Of a DNA stretch of 64,000 bases, positions 7,457-15,584 are shown one piece after another (position 1 is the first letter of the stretch; each line of letters begins with the position of its first letter). The translations under genes were made by a program, and so were the position numbers. This stretch comes from Conexibacter woesei DSM 14684 (GTDB lineage Bacteria > Actinomycetota > Thermoleophilia > Solirubrobacterales > Solirubrobacteraceae): the NCBI RefSeq assembly GCF_000025265.1, contig NC_013739.1, positions 2,294,001 through 2,358,000 of the forward strand, read 5' to 3'. The notes beneath the pieces were generated by a model that was not told the DNA's origin, ran no database searches, and worked only from the letters and a program-made list of their open reading frames with translations.

Positions 7457-9043
7457 CTATCGGGACGTCGTTGCGAATCGAGTGTGGGCTGCGAGCGACT
7501 CGGCGCCGAGCAGCAGCGGCGCCGTGCGGTAGCGCTCCTCGCCGCGCTCGTCGTGCAGCGTGCGCAGGATCGCACGCACGTGCGCGAGTCCCGTCTGCTC
7601 GCTCCACGCGACCGGACCGCGCGGGTGGTTGAGGCCGAGCGTCGTGCCGGCGTCGACGTCGGCCGCGGAGCCGACGCCCTCGCCGATCGCGAACGCGGCC
7701 TCGTTGACGAGCTGCGCGACGATCCGCCCGAGCACCATCCCGGGCGCGTCGCCGACGCGCTCGACGTGGAAGCCGAGCACGCCGAAGAACTCCTCCGTGC
7801 GCGCGACGGCCGCCGGGTCGGTGTCCGGCAGCGCGGTCGTCTCGACGAGCCGGGCCTGATCGACCGGCCCGACCAGGTGGAAGCCGCACGCGCGCACGTC
7901 GCGGGCGGCGCGGAGCGTCGTGGACGCGCACAGCAGCGCGCGGGCGGGCACGTGTCCGAGCCCGCCGAACCACGTCCGCCGGCGCGGGTCGGCGTCGACG
8001 CACAGGTGGATGTCGTCGGCGCCGCGGTCGTTGAGGCCGAGCACGGCGAAGCCGGCCGTGCGCGCCCGCGCTCGCAGGCCGTCGGCGACGGGGCCGGCGC
8101 CGCCGATCACGACGCTGCGGCCGTCTCCGCCGCCGGGCGCGGGCGGCTCCGGGTCGGCCGGCCGGTGGGCGCCGTCGCGGTAGTCGTGGAAGCCGGCGCC
8201 GCTCTTGCGCCCGTGCCGGCCGGCGGCGACGAGCCGGGCCTGCAGCGGGCTCGGCTTCCAGCGCGGCTCGCCGTAGCTCTGGCGCCAGAACGACTCGGCG
8301 ATCTCGAGGTTGACGTCGAGCCCGATCAGGTCGGCGAGCTCGAACGGGCCCATGCGGAAGCCGCCGCCCATGCGGCAGATGCGGTCGATCTGCTCGATCG
8401 TCGCGACGCGCTCCTGCAGCAGGCGCAGCGCCTCGCCGACGAACGGCCGGCCGCAGCGGTTGACGAGGAAGCCGATCCCGTCCTGCGCGACGACGACCCG
8501 CTTGCCGAGCCGCTCGCCGAGCGCGCGCGCCGACGCGAGCGCCTCCGGGCCGGTGTCGGCCCCGGCGATCACCTCGACGAGCCGCATCAGCGGCACCGGG
8601 TTGAAGAAGTGCAGGCCGACGACGCGCTCGGGCGCGGGCAGGCCGGCGGCGACCGCGCTGACGAGCAGCGACGACGTGTTCGTCGCCAGCAGCGTGGCCG
8701 GGCCGCAGACGTCGGCGAGCTGAGCGAAGACCGTCCGCTTCAGCTCCAGCCGCTCGGGCACGGCCTCGATCGCGGCGTCGACGCCGGCGAGCGCCGCGGG
8801 GTCGGTGGCGCAGGTCAGCCGCGTGCGCGCCGCGTCGGCGTCGGCCGTGCTCCAGCGGCCGCGCTCCGCGCCGCGGGCGAGCGCCGCGGAGACGGTCGCC
8901 TCGGCGTGGGCGAGCGCGTCGGCGGAGGGGTCGGTGAGGACGGTCGGGATCCCCGCGAGGAGGGCGGTCTGCGCGATCCCTGCGCCCATCGTCCCGGCGC
9001 CGGCGACGCCGAGACGGTCGACGCTGCGTGCTGTCTGTGCCAT
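7457..9043 (-). CDS. paaH: 3-hydroxyadipyl-CoA dehydrogenase, PaaH
   Basis: A 528-residue 3-hydroxyacyl-CoA dehydrogenase with an N-terminal Rossmann fold (GAGTMG at 15-20), the catalytic histidine H145 in LHFFNPVPLMRLVEVI, and duplicated C-terminal 3HCDH domains (first around QDGIGFLVNRCGRPFVGEAL, second near the end with LNHPRGPVAWSE). This long two-C-domain form is the PaaH type. It oxidises 3-hydroxyadipyl-CoA to 3-oxoadipyl-CoA with NAD+. It is the first gene of the leftward paaHK operon and has the TetR-type operator 17 bp before its ATG. Confidence 0.93.
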   Translation of the reverse strand: MAQTARSVDRLGVAGAGTMGAGIAQTALLAGIPTVLTDPSADALAHAEATVSAALARGAERGRWSTADADAARTRLTCATDPAALAGVDAAIEAVPERLELKRTVFAQLADVCGPATLLATNTSSLLVSAVAAGLPAPERVVGLHFFNPVPLMRLVEVIAGADTGPEALASARALGERLGKRVVVAQDGIGFLVNRCGRPFVGEALRLLQERVATIEQIDRICRMGGGFRMGPFELADLIGLDVNLEIAESFWRQSYGEPRWKPSPLQARLVAAGRHGRKSGAGFHDYRDGAHRPADPEPPAPGGGDGRSVVIGGAGPVADGLRARARTAGFAVLGLNDRGADDIHLCVDADPRRRTWFGGLGHVPARALLCASTTLRAARDVRACGFHLVGPVDQARLVETTALPDTDPAAVARTEEFFGVLGFHVERVGDAPGMVLGRIVAQLVNEAAFAIGEGVGSAADVDAGTTLGLNHPRGPVAWSEQTGLAHVRAILRTLHDERGEERYRTAPLLLGAESLAAHTRFATTSR

Positions 9044-9059
9044 GGTCGGACGGTAGACT

Positions 9060-9073
9060 ACCGAACGGTCGGA
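9060..9073. promoter_or_regulatory. Probable PaaR operator, copy 2
   Basis: ACCGA-N4-TCGGA, one mismatch from the perfect repeat at 4533, lying between divergent paaH and the 2-oxoacid dehydrogenase operon. Read on the minus strand, the sequence around it (GTTCGGTAGTCT) is identical to that before paaJ, suggesting it regulates paaHK. Its proximity to the rightward promoter leaves open control of both units. Confidence 0.7.
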
Positions 9074-9093
9074 TGGGACGGTGACCTTCGCCG

Positions 9094-9122
9094 TTGCAAA
9101 AGAGAAACTCTTTTTCTATTAT
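9094..9122 (+). promoter_or_regulatory. Promoter of the 2-oxoacid dehydrogenase operon with an operator in its spacer
   Basis: TTGCAA (9094-9099) and TATTAT (9117-9122) are spaced by 17 bp. The spacer holds a perfect inverted repeat, AAAAGAG (9098-9104), AAA, CTCTTTT (9108-9114). An AT-rich palindrome between -35 and -10 in an otherwise GC-rich region is a strong candidate repressor site, different from the paa operators. Confidence 0.7.
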
Positions 9123-9177
9123 GCCCGACATGGGGCCGGCGCGAGCGTCGCCCGACCGACGAAGGAGTGGAGGAATC

Positions 9178-10248
9178 GTGGGCACGAGCGAACGCACGCC
9201 GCGACGCGTGATCGGCGACGGCGAGACGGCCGCGGACGGCGAGGTCGCCGGCCTCGCCGACGAGCAGCTGCTCGAGCTGCACCGCCAGCTGGTCCTGATG
9301 CGGACGTTCGACGAGCGCGCGGTCGTCTACCAACGCCAGGGCCGGATCGGCACGTACGCGATCTACTGGGGCCACGAGGCGATCCAGGTCGGCGCGCACT
9401 TCGCGCTCGACGCGGCGACCGACTGGGTCTTCCCGTCCTACCGCGAGTCCGCGATCGGGCTGCTGCGCGGGATCGATCCCGCGACCGTGCTCGCGTGGTG
9501 GCGGGGTCATCCGGCCGGCTGGTGGAACCCGCAGGAGCACCTGCTCGGCGGCATCTCGGTGCCGATCGCCAGCCAGGTCCCGCACGCCGCCGGCGCCGCC
9601 TGGGGGATGCGCCTCAGAGGTGAGCCGGGCTGCGCGCTCGTCTTCTTCGGCGACGGCGCGACGTCGGAGGGCGCGTTCCACGAGGGGGTCAACCTCGCCG
9701 CCGTCACGGATGCGCCCGTCGTGCTGCTGTGCAGCAACAACGGCTGGGCGATCTCGACCCCGTACGAGCGCCAGTCGCGCGCCGCCGCGCTCGCCGACAA
9801 GGCGGTCGGCTACGGCATCCCCGGCGTCCGCGTCGACGGCGGCGACGTGCTCGCCGTCCACGAGGCGGTGCGCGACGCCGTCACGCGGGCGCGCGCCGGC
9901 GACGGGCCGACTCTCGTCGAGGCGGTCCACTACCGGATCGCCCCGCACGGCACCGCCGACGACCCCTCGCTCTACCGCGAGCCCGGGCGGGCGGAGGCGG
10001 CGAGGAGCGACGAGTGCCTCGTCCGCTACGAGGGCTACCTGCGGCGACGCGGCCTGCTCGACGACGACGCCGCCGCTGCGCGCCGGGCGGAGGCGGTCGA
10101 GCTGGTCAAGGCCGGGATGCGCGCGGTCGAGCAGCTGCCGGCGCCCGATCCGGCGCTCGTCTTCGACACGACGTACGCCCAGCCGCCGGCGGACCTGCTG
10201 CGTCAGCGCGATGAGGCGCTCGCCGCGTTCGCGGAGGCGGTCGCGTGA
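9178..10248 (+). CDS. 2-oxoacid dehydrogenase E1 component, alpha subunit (pyruvate or branched-chain type)
   Basis: The GTG start is chosen because GGAGGAA lies at 9169-9175; an upstream in-frame TTG falls inside the promoter. The 356-residue protein has the E1-alpha thiamine diphosphate motif GDGATSEGAFHEGVNLA (158-174) ending in CSNN, the GHEAIQVG segment and the phosphorylation-loop region (HGTADDPSLYR). It decarboxylates a 2-oxo acid together with the beta subunit. The stop overlaps the next gene by 4 bp. The specificity could be pyruvate, branched-chain oxoacids or, given the paa surroundings, an aryl-2-oxo acid such as phenylpyruvate; sequence alone does not decide. Confidence 0.9.
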   Translation: MGTSERTPRRVIGDGETAADGEVAGLADEQLLELHRQLVLMRTFDERAVVYQRQGRIGTYAIYWGHEAIQVGAHFALDAATDWVFPSYRESAIGLLRGIDPATVLAWWRGHPAGWWNPQEHLLGGISVPIASQVPHAAGAAWGMRLRGEPGCALVFFGDGATSEGAFHEGVNLAAVTDAPVVLLCSNNGWAISTPYERQSRAAALADKAVGYGIPGVRVDGGDVLAVHEAVRDAVTRARAGDGPTLVEAVHYRIAPHGTADDPSLYREPGRAEAARSDECLVRYEGYLRRRGLLDDDAAAARRAEAVELVKAGMRAVEQLPAPDPALVFDTTYAQPPADLLRQRDEALAAFAEAVA

Positions 10249-11216
10249 AGACGCTCGTCGAAGCGATCAACGAAGGGCTCCACAACGAGCTGGAGCGCGA
10301 CGGCGACGTGCTCGTGATGGGCGAGGACGTCGGCCGCTCGGGCGGCGTCTTCCGCGTCACCGCGGGGCTGCAGGAGCGCTTCGGCGCCGACCGCTGCGTC
10401 GACACGCCGCTCGCCGAGGCGGGCCTGCTCGGCTCCGCGGTCGGCCTCTGCATGACCGGCTGGCGGCCCGTCGTCGAGATGCAGTACGACGCCTTCAGCT
10501 ATCCCGCGCTCGACCAGCTGATCACGCACGTCGGGCGCTATCGCTGGCGCTCGGGCGGGCGGATGGGCGTGCCGCTGACGATCCGCATGCCGTACGGCGG
10601 CGGGGTCCGCGCGCCGGAGCTGCACGAGGACTCACCCGAGACCTACTACGTCCACACGCCGGGCATCAAGGTCGTGATCCCGTCGACGCCGGCTGACGCG
10701 AAGGGCCTGCTGGCGGCAGCGATCCGCGACCCCGACCCGGTCGTCTTCCTCGAGCCGAAGGCGCTCTACCGCGGTGCGCGCGAGGAGGTTCCGGCCGGCG
10801 ATCACGTCGTGCCGCTCGGGCAGGCCCGCGTCGTGCGCGAGGGCTCCGATGCGACGATCGTCGCCTACGGCGCGATGGTGCCCGTCGCCGAGGGGGCGGC
10901 GGAGCGGCTGGCGGAGGAGGGCGTCTCGGCGCACGTGCTCGACCTGCGTTCGCTGCGCCCGCTCGACGAGGCGGGCCTGCTCGCCGCCGTCCGCCGCACC
11001 GGGCGGCTCGTGATCGTGCAGGAGGCACCGCGCACCGCCGGCTTCGCCGCCGAGGTCGCGGCCATCGCGGCGGAGCGGGCGATGCTCGACCTGCACGCGC
11101 CGATCGAGCGCGTCACCGGCTACGACGTCGCCTTCCCGTACTGGCGCCTGGAGGACGTGTACCTGCCGTCGATCGAGCGCGTCGCCGCGGCGGTGCGCCG
11201 GACCCTGGAGTACTGA
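10245..11216 (+). CDS. 2-oxoacid dehydrogenase E1 component, beta subunit
   Basis: A 323-residue transketolase-like beta subunit with the typical start (LVEAINEGLHNELERD), VLVMGEDVGRSGGVFRVT, DTPLAEAGLLGSAVGLCMTGWRPVVEMQ and the C-terminal transketolase domain (VREGSDATIVAYGAMV, then SLRPLDEAGLL). It forms the alpha2-beta2 E1 with the preceding gene, from which it starts by a 4-bp overlap. Length is normal. Three bases separate it from the E2 gene. No E3 (dihydrolipoyl dehydrogenase) follows, so E3 must be shared with another complex elsewhere. Confidence 0.93.
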   Translation: MKTLVEAINEGLHNELERDGDVLVMGEDVGRSGGVFRVTAGLQERFGADRCVDTPLAEAGLLGSAVGLCMTGWRPVVEMQYDAFSYPALDQLITHVGRYRWRSGGRMGVPLTIRMPYGGGVRAPELHEDSPETYYVHTPGIKVVIPSTPADAKGLLAAAIRDPDPVVFLEPKALYRGAREEVPAGDHVVPLGQARVVREGSDATIVAYGAMVPVAEGAAERLAEEGVSAHVLDLRSLRPLDEAGLLAAVRRTGRLVIVQEAPRTAGFAAEVAAIAAERAMLDLHAPIERVTGYDVAFPYWRLEDVYLPSIERVAAAVRRTLEY

Positions 11217-11219
11217 GCA

Positions 11220-12350
11220 ATGGCATACGAGTTCCTGCTCCCCGACCTCGGGGAGGGCGTCGCCGAGGGCGAGATCGCCACGTGGCTGGTGAGCGTCGGC
11301 CAGCGCGTCGCGGAGGACGACCCGATGGTCGAGGTCGAGACGGACAAGGCGACCGTCGACATCCCGAGCCCGGTCGACGGCGTCGTCGCCGCGCTGCACG
11401 CCGAGACCGGCGAGCGCGTCGCCGTCGGCGCGCCGCTCCTGACGATCGAGACCGGCGACGGGGGTGGGGAGGGGGCGCCGGCCGCTCCGGCCGCCGCGGC
11501 TGCGCCCGCCGCGCCGGCCGCGCCCGTGCAGGCGACGCCGGCCGCGCCCGTGCAGGCGACGCCGGCCGCGCCCGTGCAGGCGACGCCGGGCGCGCGGCGC
11601 GCCGCGCGCGAGCTGGAGGTCGAGCTGTCGGCGGTCGCCGGCAGCGGGCCGGGCGGCGCGGTCACCGAGGCCGACGTGCGCGCCGCCGGTGGCGCGCCGG
11701 CGCGCGCGGAGGGTCGCCGCGAGCCGCTGCGCGGCGTCCGCCGCCGGATCGCCGAGCGGCTCGCCGAGTCGCATCGCGAGGTGCCGAAGGTGACGGTCGT
11801 CGAGGAGTGCGACGTCACCGAGCTGGCGGCCCGTCGCGGCGAGCTGTCGTACGTGCCGTTCGTCGTCAAGGCGGTCGTCTCCGGCTTGCGCGCGTTCCCC
11901 GACTTCAACGCGACGCTCGACGGCGACGACATCGTCTACCTCGACCGCATCGCCGTCGGCGTCGCTGCGCAGGGACCGAGAGGGCTCGTCGTCCCGGTGC
12001 TGCACGACGCCGCCGACCGGACGGTCGAGCAGCTCGACGCCGAGGTCAAGCGGCTCGCGCAGGCGGTCCGCGACGACACGGTCGCGCCCGAGCAGCTGCG
12101 CGGCGGGACGTTCACCGTCACGCTCGCCGGCAAGCTCGGCGGCTACTTCGCGACGCCGCTCGTCAACCCCGGCGAGGCGGCGATCCTCGGCGTCCACCGG
12201 ATCCAGCAGCGGCCGGTCGTGCGCGACGGCGAGATCGCGATCCGCGAGATCGGGCTCGTCTCGTGCTCGTTCGACCACCGCATCACCGACGGCACGCGCG
12301 CGTCGATGTTCCTGCTGCACGTGATCGACGAGCTGCAGCGGGCGAGGTAG
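11220..12350 (+). CDS. 2-oxoacid dehydrogenase E2 component (dihydrolipoyl acyltransferase)
   Basis: A 376-residue E2 with one lipoyl domain (residues 1-80; lipoylated lysine K43 in VETDKATVDIP), an Ala/Pro linker made of three APVQATPA repeats, a short peripheral subunit-binding domain (ARRAARELEVELSAVAGSGPGG) and the catalytic domain with the acyltransferase motif H353-RIT-D357-G. It transfers the acyl group from E1 to CoA and is the structural core of the complex. It is the last gene of the operon; the convergent Fic gene begins 4 bp beyond the stop, with no evident terminator. Confidence 0.93.
   Translation: MAYEFLLPDLGEGVAEGEIATWLVSVGQRVAEDDPMVEVETDKATVDIPSPVDGVVAALHAETGERVAVGAPLLTIETGDGGGEGAPAAPAAAAAPAAPAAPVQATPAAPVQATPAAPVQATPGARRAARELEVELSAVAGSGPGGAVTEADVRAAGGAPARAEGRREPLRGVRRRIAERLAESHREVPKVTVVEECDVTELAARRGELSYVPFVVKAVVSGLRAFPDFNATLDGDDIVYLDRIAVGVAAQGPRGLVVPVLHDAADRTVEQLDAEVKRLAQAVRDDTVAPEQLRGGTFTVTLAGKLGGYFATPLVNPGEAAILGVHRIQQRPVVRDGEIAIREIGLVSCSFDHRITDGTRASMFLLHVIDELQRAR
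11521..11592 (+). repeat. Three tandem 24-bp repeats in the E2 linker
   Basis: Units 11521-11544, 11545-11568 and 11569-11592 are identical except for one base in the last. Each encodes one APVQATPA step of the flexible linker between lipoyl and E3-binding domains. Near-identical DNA implies recent slippage, so linker length may vary between strains. Confidence 0.9.
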
Positions 12351-12354
12351 CGGG

Positions 12355-13620
12355 TCACGCGCCGCTCGCTGAGGAGACGCCGGCCTCGAGTCCGACGATC
12401 AGGTCGAGCAGCCCCTCAGCTTCCCAGGCCCGGTTGCGTGCCGATTCGTTGAGCCGCGCGAGGATGCCGGCAGCCTCCAGCTGCTCGATCGCGTTCGCGG
12501 CGGCCGGCTTTGTTCGTCCGGTCGCCGCAACGGCGACTGGCACCGTGATGACCGGATGGGCGGGAAGGACCGTGATCAGGCTCCAGGCGGCTGCGTCGGC
12601 GCGAGGATTCGAGTGCTGACGCAAGCGCTCACGCCACTCGTCCTGCAACTCGCCGACCCGGATCGTGTAGCGAGCGGCAAGCGTGGCGGCCTCAGCGGCA
12701 GCGGCGGCGAACAGCTCGATCCAATCGGACAGGCGATCCTCGCGGAACAGCGTCAGCCCTTTCAGATAGCGATCCTTGTCGCGAGCCAGCACGACGCTGA
12801 TCGGGGGGACGAACGCCGGTGTCACACCGCGCCTTCGAAGGACGACCTGCACCAGCGCGCGGCCGGTCCGGCCGTTGCCGTCCTCAAAAGGGTGGATCGT
12901 CTCGAACTGGGCGTGGGCGATCGCGGCCTGCACGAGCGGCGGAAGCGCGATGTCGTTGACGAACACGCAGAGATCGTCGAGGAGGCGATCGACCTCCTCC
13001 GGCGGCGGGGGCACGAACGCCGCGCCACAGGGGTTGTAGTCGTTGCCGCCGATCCAGTTCTGCGAAGCGCGAGATCTTCCGGCGACCTGGGAGTTCGGCG
13101 CGCGTTCGAGCAGAACCCGATGGATGTCGAGGAAGTCCGCAGGACGCACGCCCTCGAGGTCCGCCGCTCGCTCGATCGAGAGCTGCATCGCGTCGATGTT
13201 GGCGAGGATCTCGGCGGCGCCCGGTCCGACCTTGCGCCCGGTGTCCCGATTGGTCTCAGCGCGAGCAAGGCTGCGCGCATCGAGCTGCAGGCCCTCGACC
13301 TTCGAGGAGGCGATGGACTCGGTTCGCAGCAGCAATCGAGCGAGTGGCATCAACTCGGGCCCGGCGGCGCGGTTCAGCTCGGCGATCGCCTTCTCCGCAT
13401 CGGAGACCACGCCGGCCACGTCGCCGGGAAGAACAACCTCAACGTCGGCGACCGGCTCGGGAACGAAGGCGTCGTACGTGCAGGCACGCCGGTGACGCGG
13501 AGGGGCATAGATGGTTGGATCCGCCTGCCAAGTCCGTTGGACGTACCGTCCGCGCACCGCGATCCTTTGTTCGAGTCGATCCTTAGGCAAGGAACGTGGC
13601 GTTCCTTGCCTCGTCGTCAT
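12355..13620 (-). CDS. Fic-domain protein (class II, self-inhibited AMP transferase type)
   Basis: A 421-residue protein with an N-terminal Fic_N region and the full catalytic motif HPFEDGNGRTGR at 243-254. The preceding helix carries S105-SKV-E109-G110, which fits the (S/T)xxxE(G/N) inhibitory motif of class II Fic proteins, where the glutamate blocks ATP binding. The C-terminus (VITVPVAVAATGRTKPAAANAIEQLEAAGILARL) looks like a winged helix, as in DNA-binding Fic proteins. Fic enzymes transfer AMP to hydroxyl groups of target proteins. It interrupts the paa cluster without an obvious functional link. Repeated palindromic motifs flank its start codon, so autoregulation is plausible. Confidence 0.92.
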   Translation of the reverse strand: MTTRQGTPRSLPKDRLEQRIAVRGRYVQRTWQADPTIYAPPRHRRACTYDAFVPEPVADVEVVLPGDVAGVVSDAEKAIAELNRAAGPELMPLARLLLRTESIASSKVEGLQLDARSLARAETNRDTGRKVGPGAAEILANIDAMQLSIERAADLEGVRPADFLDIHRVLLERAPNSQVAGRSRASQNWIGGNDYNPCGAAFVPPPPEEVDRLLDDLCVFVNDIALPPLVQAAIAHAQFETIHPFEDGNGRTGRALVQVVLRRRGVTPAFVPPISVVLARDKDRYLKGLTLFREDRLSDWIELFAAAAAEAATLAARYTIRVGELQDEWRERLRQHSNPRADAAAWSLITVLPAHPVITVPVAVAATGRTKPAAANAIEQLEAAGILARLNESARNRAWEAEGLLDLIVGLEAGVSSASGA

Positions 13621-13650
13621 CCTAGCTCAGCCTGGACCCTTAGGAAAGGA
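13580..13650. repeat. Repeated palindromic elements around the fic start
   Basis: A perfect 11-bp inverted repeat, GGCAAGGAACG-TGG-CGTTCCTTGCC (13586-13610), falls in codons 4-12 of the fic gene. CCTTAGGCAAGGA (13581-13593) recurs with one mismatch as CCTTAGGAAAGGA (13638-13650) upstream of the start. The pair looks like two binding sites bracketing the start, or a hairpin at the mRNA 5' end. Confidence 0.5.
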
Positions 13651-13695
13651 TCGGCCCTAAGCTTTCCTCCGGCTGCTCCGTGGAGAAGGTCGGCA

Positions 13696-14265
13696 CTACC
13701 GCCTGGGGGCGGTTCCCTCCAGCAGCAGCGACCACAGTGCGTCGGCCGTCTCGCCGACTCTCGCGCCGCGGCTCATCCACGTGTAGGCCCAGTTGCCGAC
13801 GGACAGGAAGACGAGCACCGCGTGTCTCACGTCGAGGTCGGCGCGCAGCGCGCCGGCGTCGACGGCGTCCTGATGCAGTCTCGTCACGCGTCTCTCGTAG
13901 CGGCGGCGCTCGGCGAGGAAGCGTCTGCGCGCGTCGCCGGTCAGGTAGCGCCACTCCTGCAGCCAGACGGTCGCGACGTCGAGCTGCCGGTCGACGACGC
14001 CGAGGTGGGCACGCAGCGCCAGCCGCAGCCGCTCGCCCGGCGCGGCGTCCTCGGGCACCGCGTCGAGCGCGGCGTGGAACGCGGTCGCGCCGGCGAGCGC
14101 GATCTGCGCGAGCAGCTCCTCCTTGCCGTTGATGTGCGTGTAGACGGACGCCTTGCGGATGCCGAGCGCGCCGGCGAGGTCGCCGATGGACGTGCCGTGG
14201 TAGCCGCGCTCGGCGAACATCCGAGCGGCTTCGATGGAGAGTCGGTCGCGAGTGCTCACCGGCAC
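13696..14265 (-). CDS. paaR: TetR-family repressor of the paa genes (PaaR-like)
   Basis: A 189-residue TetR protein: helix-turn-helix at residues 10-55 (FAERGYHGTSIGDLAGALGIRKASVYTHINGKEELL) followed by an all-helical ligand domain. It lies 15 bp downstream of paaJ in the same direction, so the two form an operon that starts at one of the three ACCGA-N4-TCGG sites. TetR-type PaaR proteins in other bacteria are released from DNA by phenylacetyl-CoA; that ligand is assumed here. The call as paa regulator rests on position and on the shared operators, not on residues that identify the ligand. Confidence 0.82.
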   Translation of the reverse strand: MPVSTRDRLSIEAARMFAERGYHGTSIGDLAGALGIRKASVYTHINGKEELLAQIALAGATAFHAALDAVPEDAAPGERLRLALRAHLGVVDRQLDVATVWLQEWRYLTGDARRRFLAERRRYERRVTRLHQDAVDAGALRADLDVRHAVLVFLSVGNWAYTWMSRGARVGETADALWSLLLEGTAPRR

Positions 14266-14280
14266 AACGGTAGCCGTCGC

Positions 14281-15483
14281 TCAGGCGACTTCCAGCTCGG
14301 CCGCGATCCCCTGACCGACGCCGACGCACATCGTGCAGAGGGCTCGTCTTCCGCCGCGCTCGCGCAGCTCGTGCGCGGCGGTCAGCGCCAGCCGCGCGCC
14401 GCTCATCCCGAGCGGATGCCCGAGCGCGATCGCGCCGCCGTTGGGGTTGACGTGGCCGGCGTCGTCGGGGAGGCCCAGCTGCCGCAGCACCGCGAGCGCC
14501 TGCGCGGCGAACGCCTCGTTCAGCTCGACGACGTCGTAGTCGGCGATCGTCCGCCCGGTCAGCGCGAGCAGCCTGCGCGTCGCCGGGACCGGCCCGATCC
14601 CCATCACGCGCGGGGCGACGCCTGCGGTCGCGCCGGCCGTCACGCGCGCGAGCGGTTCCAGGCCGAATCGATCGACCGCCGCACCGGAGGCGATCAGCAG
14701 CGCGGCGGCGCCGTCGTTGACGCCCGACGCGTTGCCGGCCGTGACGCTGCCGTCCGTGCGGAACGGCGTGCGCAGCCTCGCCAGCGCCTCGACCGTCGTC
14801 GGTCGCGGGTGCTCGTCGCGCTCGACGAGCAGGTCGTCGCCCTTGCGCTGCGGGATCGGCACGGCGACGATCTCGCGCGCCAGACGGCCGTTCTCCTGTG
14901 CGCGCGCCGCACGCTCCTGCGAGCGCGCCGCGAACGCGTCCTGGTCGGCGCGCGAGACGCCGAAGTCGGCGGCGACGTTCTCGGCCGTCTCCGGCATCGA
15001 GTCGGTCCCGAACGCGTGCGCGAGCTGCTCGTTGACGAAGCGCCAGCCGATCGTCGTGTCGTGGATCTCGGCGTGGCGCGAGAACGGCTCCGCGGTCTTC
15101 GGCAGCACGAACGGCGCCCGGCTCATCGACTCGACGCCGCCGGCGACGACGAGGTCGGCCTCGCCGGTGCGGACCTGACGCGCGGCGATCAGGACGGCGT
15201 CGAGGCCGGAGCCGCAGAGGCGGTTGACCGTCGTGCCCGGAACGCTCGCGGGCAGGCCGGCCAGCAGCGCCGCCATTCGCGCGACGTTGCGGTTGTCCTC
15301 GCCCGCCTGGTTGGCGCAGCCGAGCACGACCTCGTCGATCGCGGCGGGGTCGACGGCGCCGGCGCGGTCGAGCAGCGCGCGGATCGCGAGCGCGGCGAGG
15401 TCGTCGGGGCGGACGCTCGCGAGCGCGCCGCCGTAGCGGCCGATCGGGGTCCGCACGCCGGTCACGAGATAGGCGTCGTGCAT
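14281..15483 (-). CDS. paaJ: 3-oxoadipyl-CoA thiolase (acetyl-CoA acyltransferase), PaaJ
   Basis: The 400-residue thiolase starts at the ATG preceded by AGGAG. Catalytic residues are present: nucleophile C90 in [12 protein letters not shown]356 in [13 protein letters not shown] and C386 in the CxGxG motif MCVGVGQG, plus NEAFAAQAL. The segment [22 protein letters not shown] is typical of 3-oxoadipyl-CoA thiolases. It splits 3-oxoadipyl-CoA into acetyl-CoA and succinyl-CoA, the last step of the pathway. It is divergent from paaN, with the operator copy 3 between them, and is followed by the TetR gene. Confidence 0.93.
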   Translation of the reverse strand: MHDAYLVTGVRTPIGRYGGALASVRPDDLAALAIRALLDRAGAVDPAAIDEVVLGCANQAGEDNRNVARMAALLAGLPASVPGTTVNRLCGSGLDAVLIAARQVRTGEADLVVAGGVESMSRAPFVLPKTAEPFSRHAEIHDTTIGWRFVNEQLAHAFGTDSMPETAENVAADFGVSRADQDAFAARSQERAARAQENGRLAREIVAVPIPQRKGDDLLVERDEHPRPTTVEALARLRTPFRTDGSVTAGNASGVNDGAAALLIASGAAVDRFGLEPLARVTAGATAGVAPRVMGIGPVPATRRLLALTGRTIADYDVVELNEAFAAQALAVLRQLGLPDDAGHVNPNGGAIALGHPLGMSGARLALTAAHELRERGGRRALCTMCVGVGQGIAAELEVA

Positions 15484-15529
15484 CGCGTCTCCTTGCTCTG
15501 GTGATGGTGCCGCTGCGGTCGCCGAGACT

Positions 15530-15543
15530 ACCGAACGGTCGGA
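15530..15543. promoter_or_regulatory. Probable PaaR operator, copy 3
   Basis: ACCGA-N4-TCGGA in the 101-bp interval between divergent paaJ-paaR and paaN-ABCDE. Its 14 bases are identical to copy 2, and one site could control both directions. It would give the repressor negative feedback on its own gene. Confidence 0.72.
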
Positions 15544-15584
15544 CGGACTGGTACGCTCGTCACAGACCGACGAAGGGAGCCCGC

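Noticed and set aside
7442-7463. GATCGATC sequence before paaK as another ATCGA-N4-TCGAT operator.
   Set aside because: Only one half-site is present; the second half does not match.
9094-9177. Extended N-terminus of the E1 alpha subunit from a TTG at 9094.
   Set aside because: That codon is the -35 box of the promoter; a GTG with a good ribosome site lies at 9178.
11521-11592. Regular repeats considered as a CRISPR-like array.
   Set aside because: Units are contiguous, without spacers, in frame, and encode the E2 linker.
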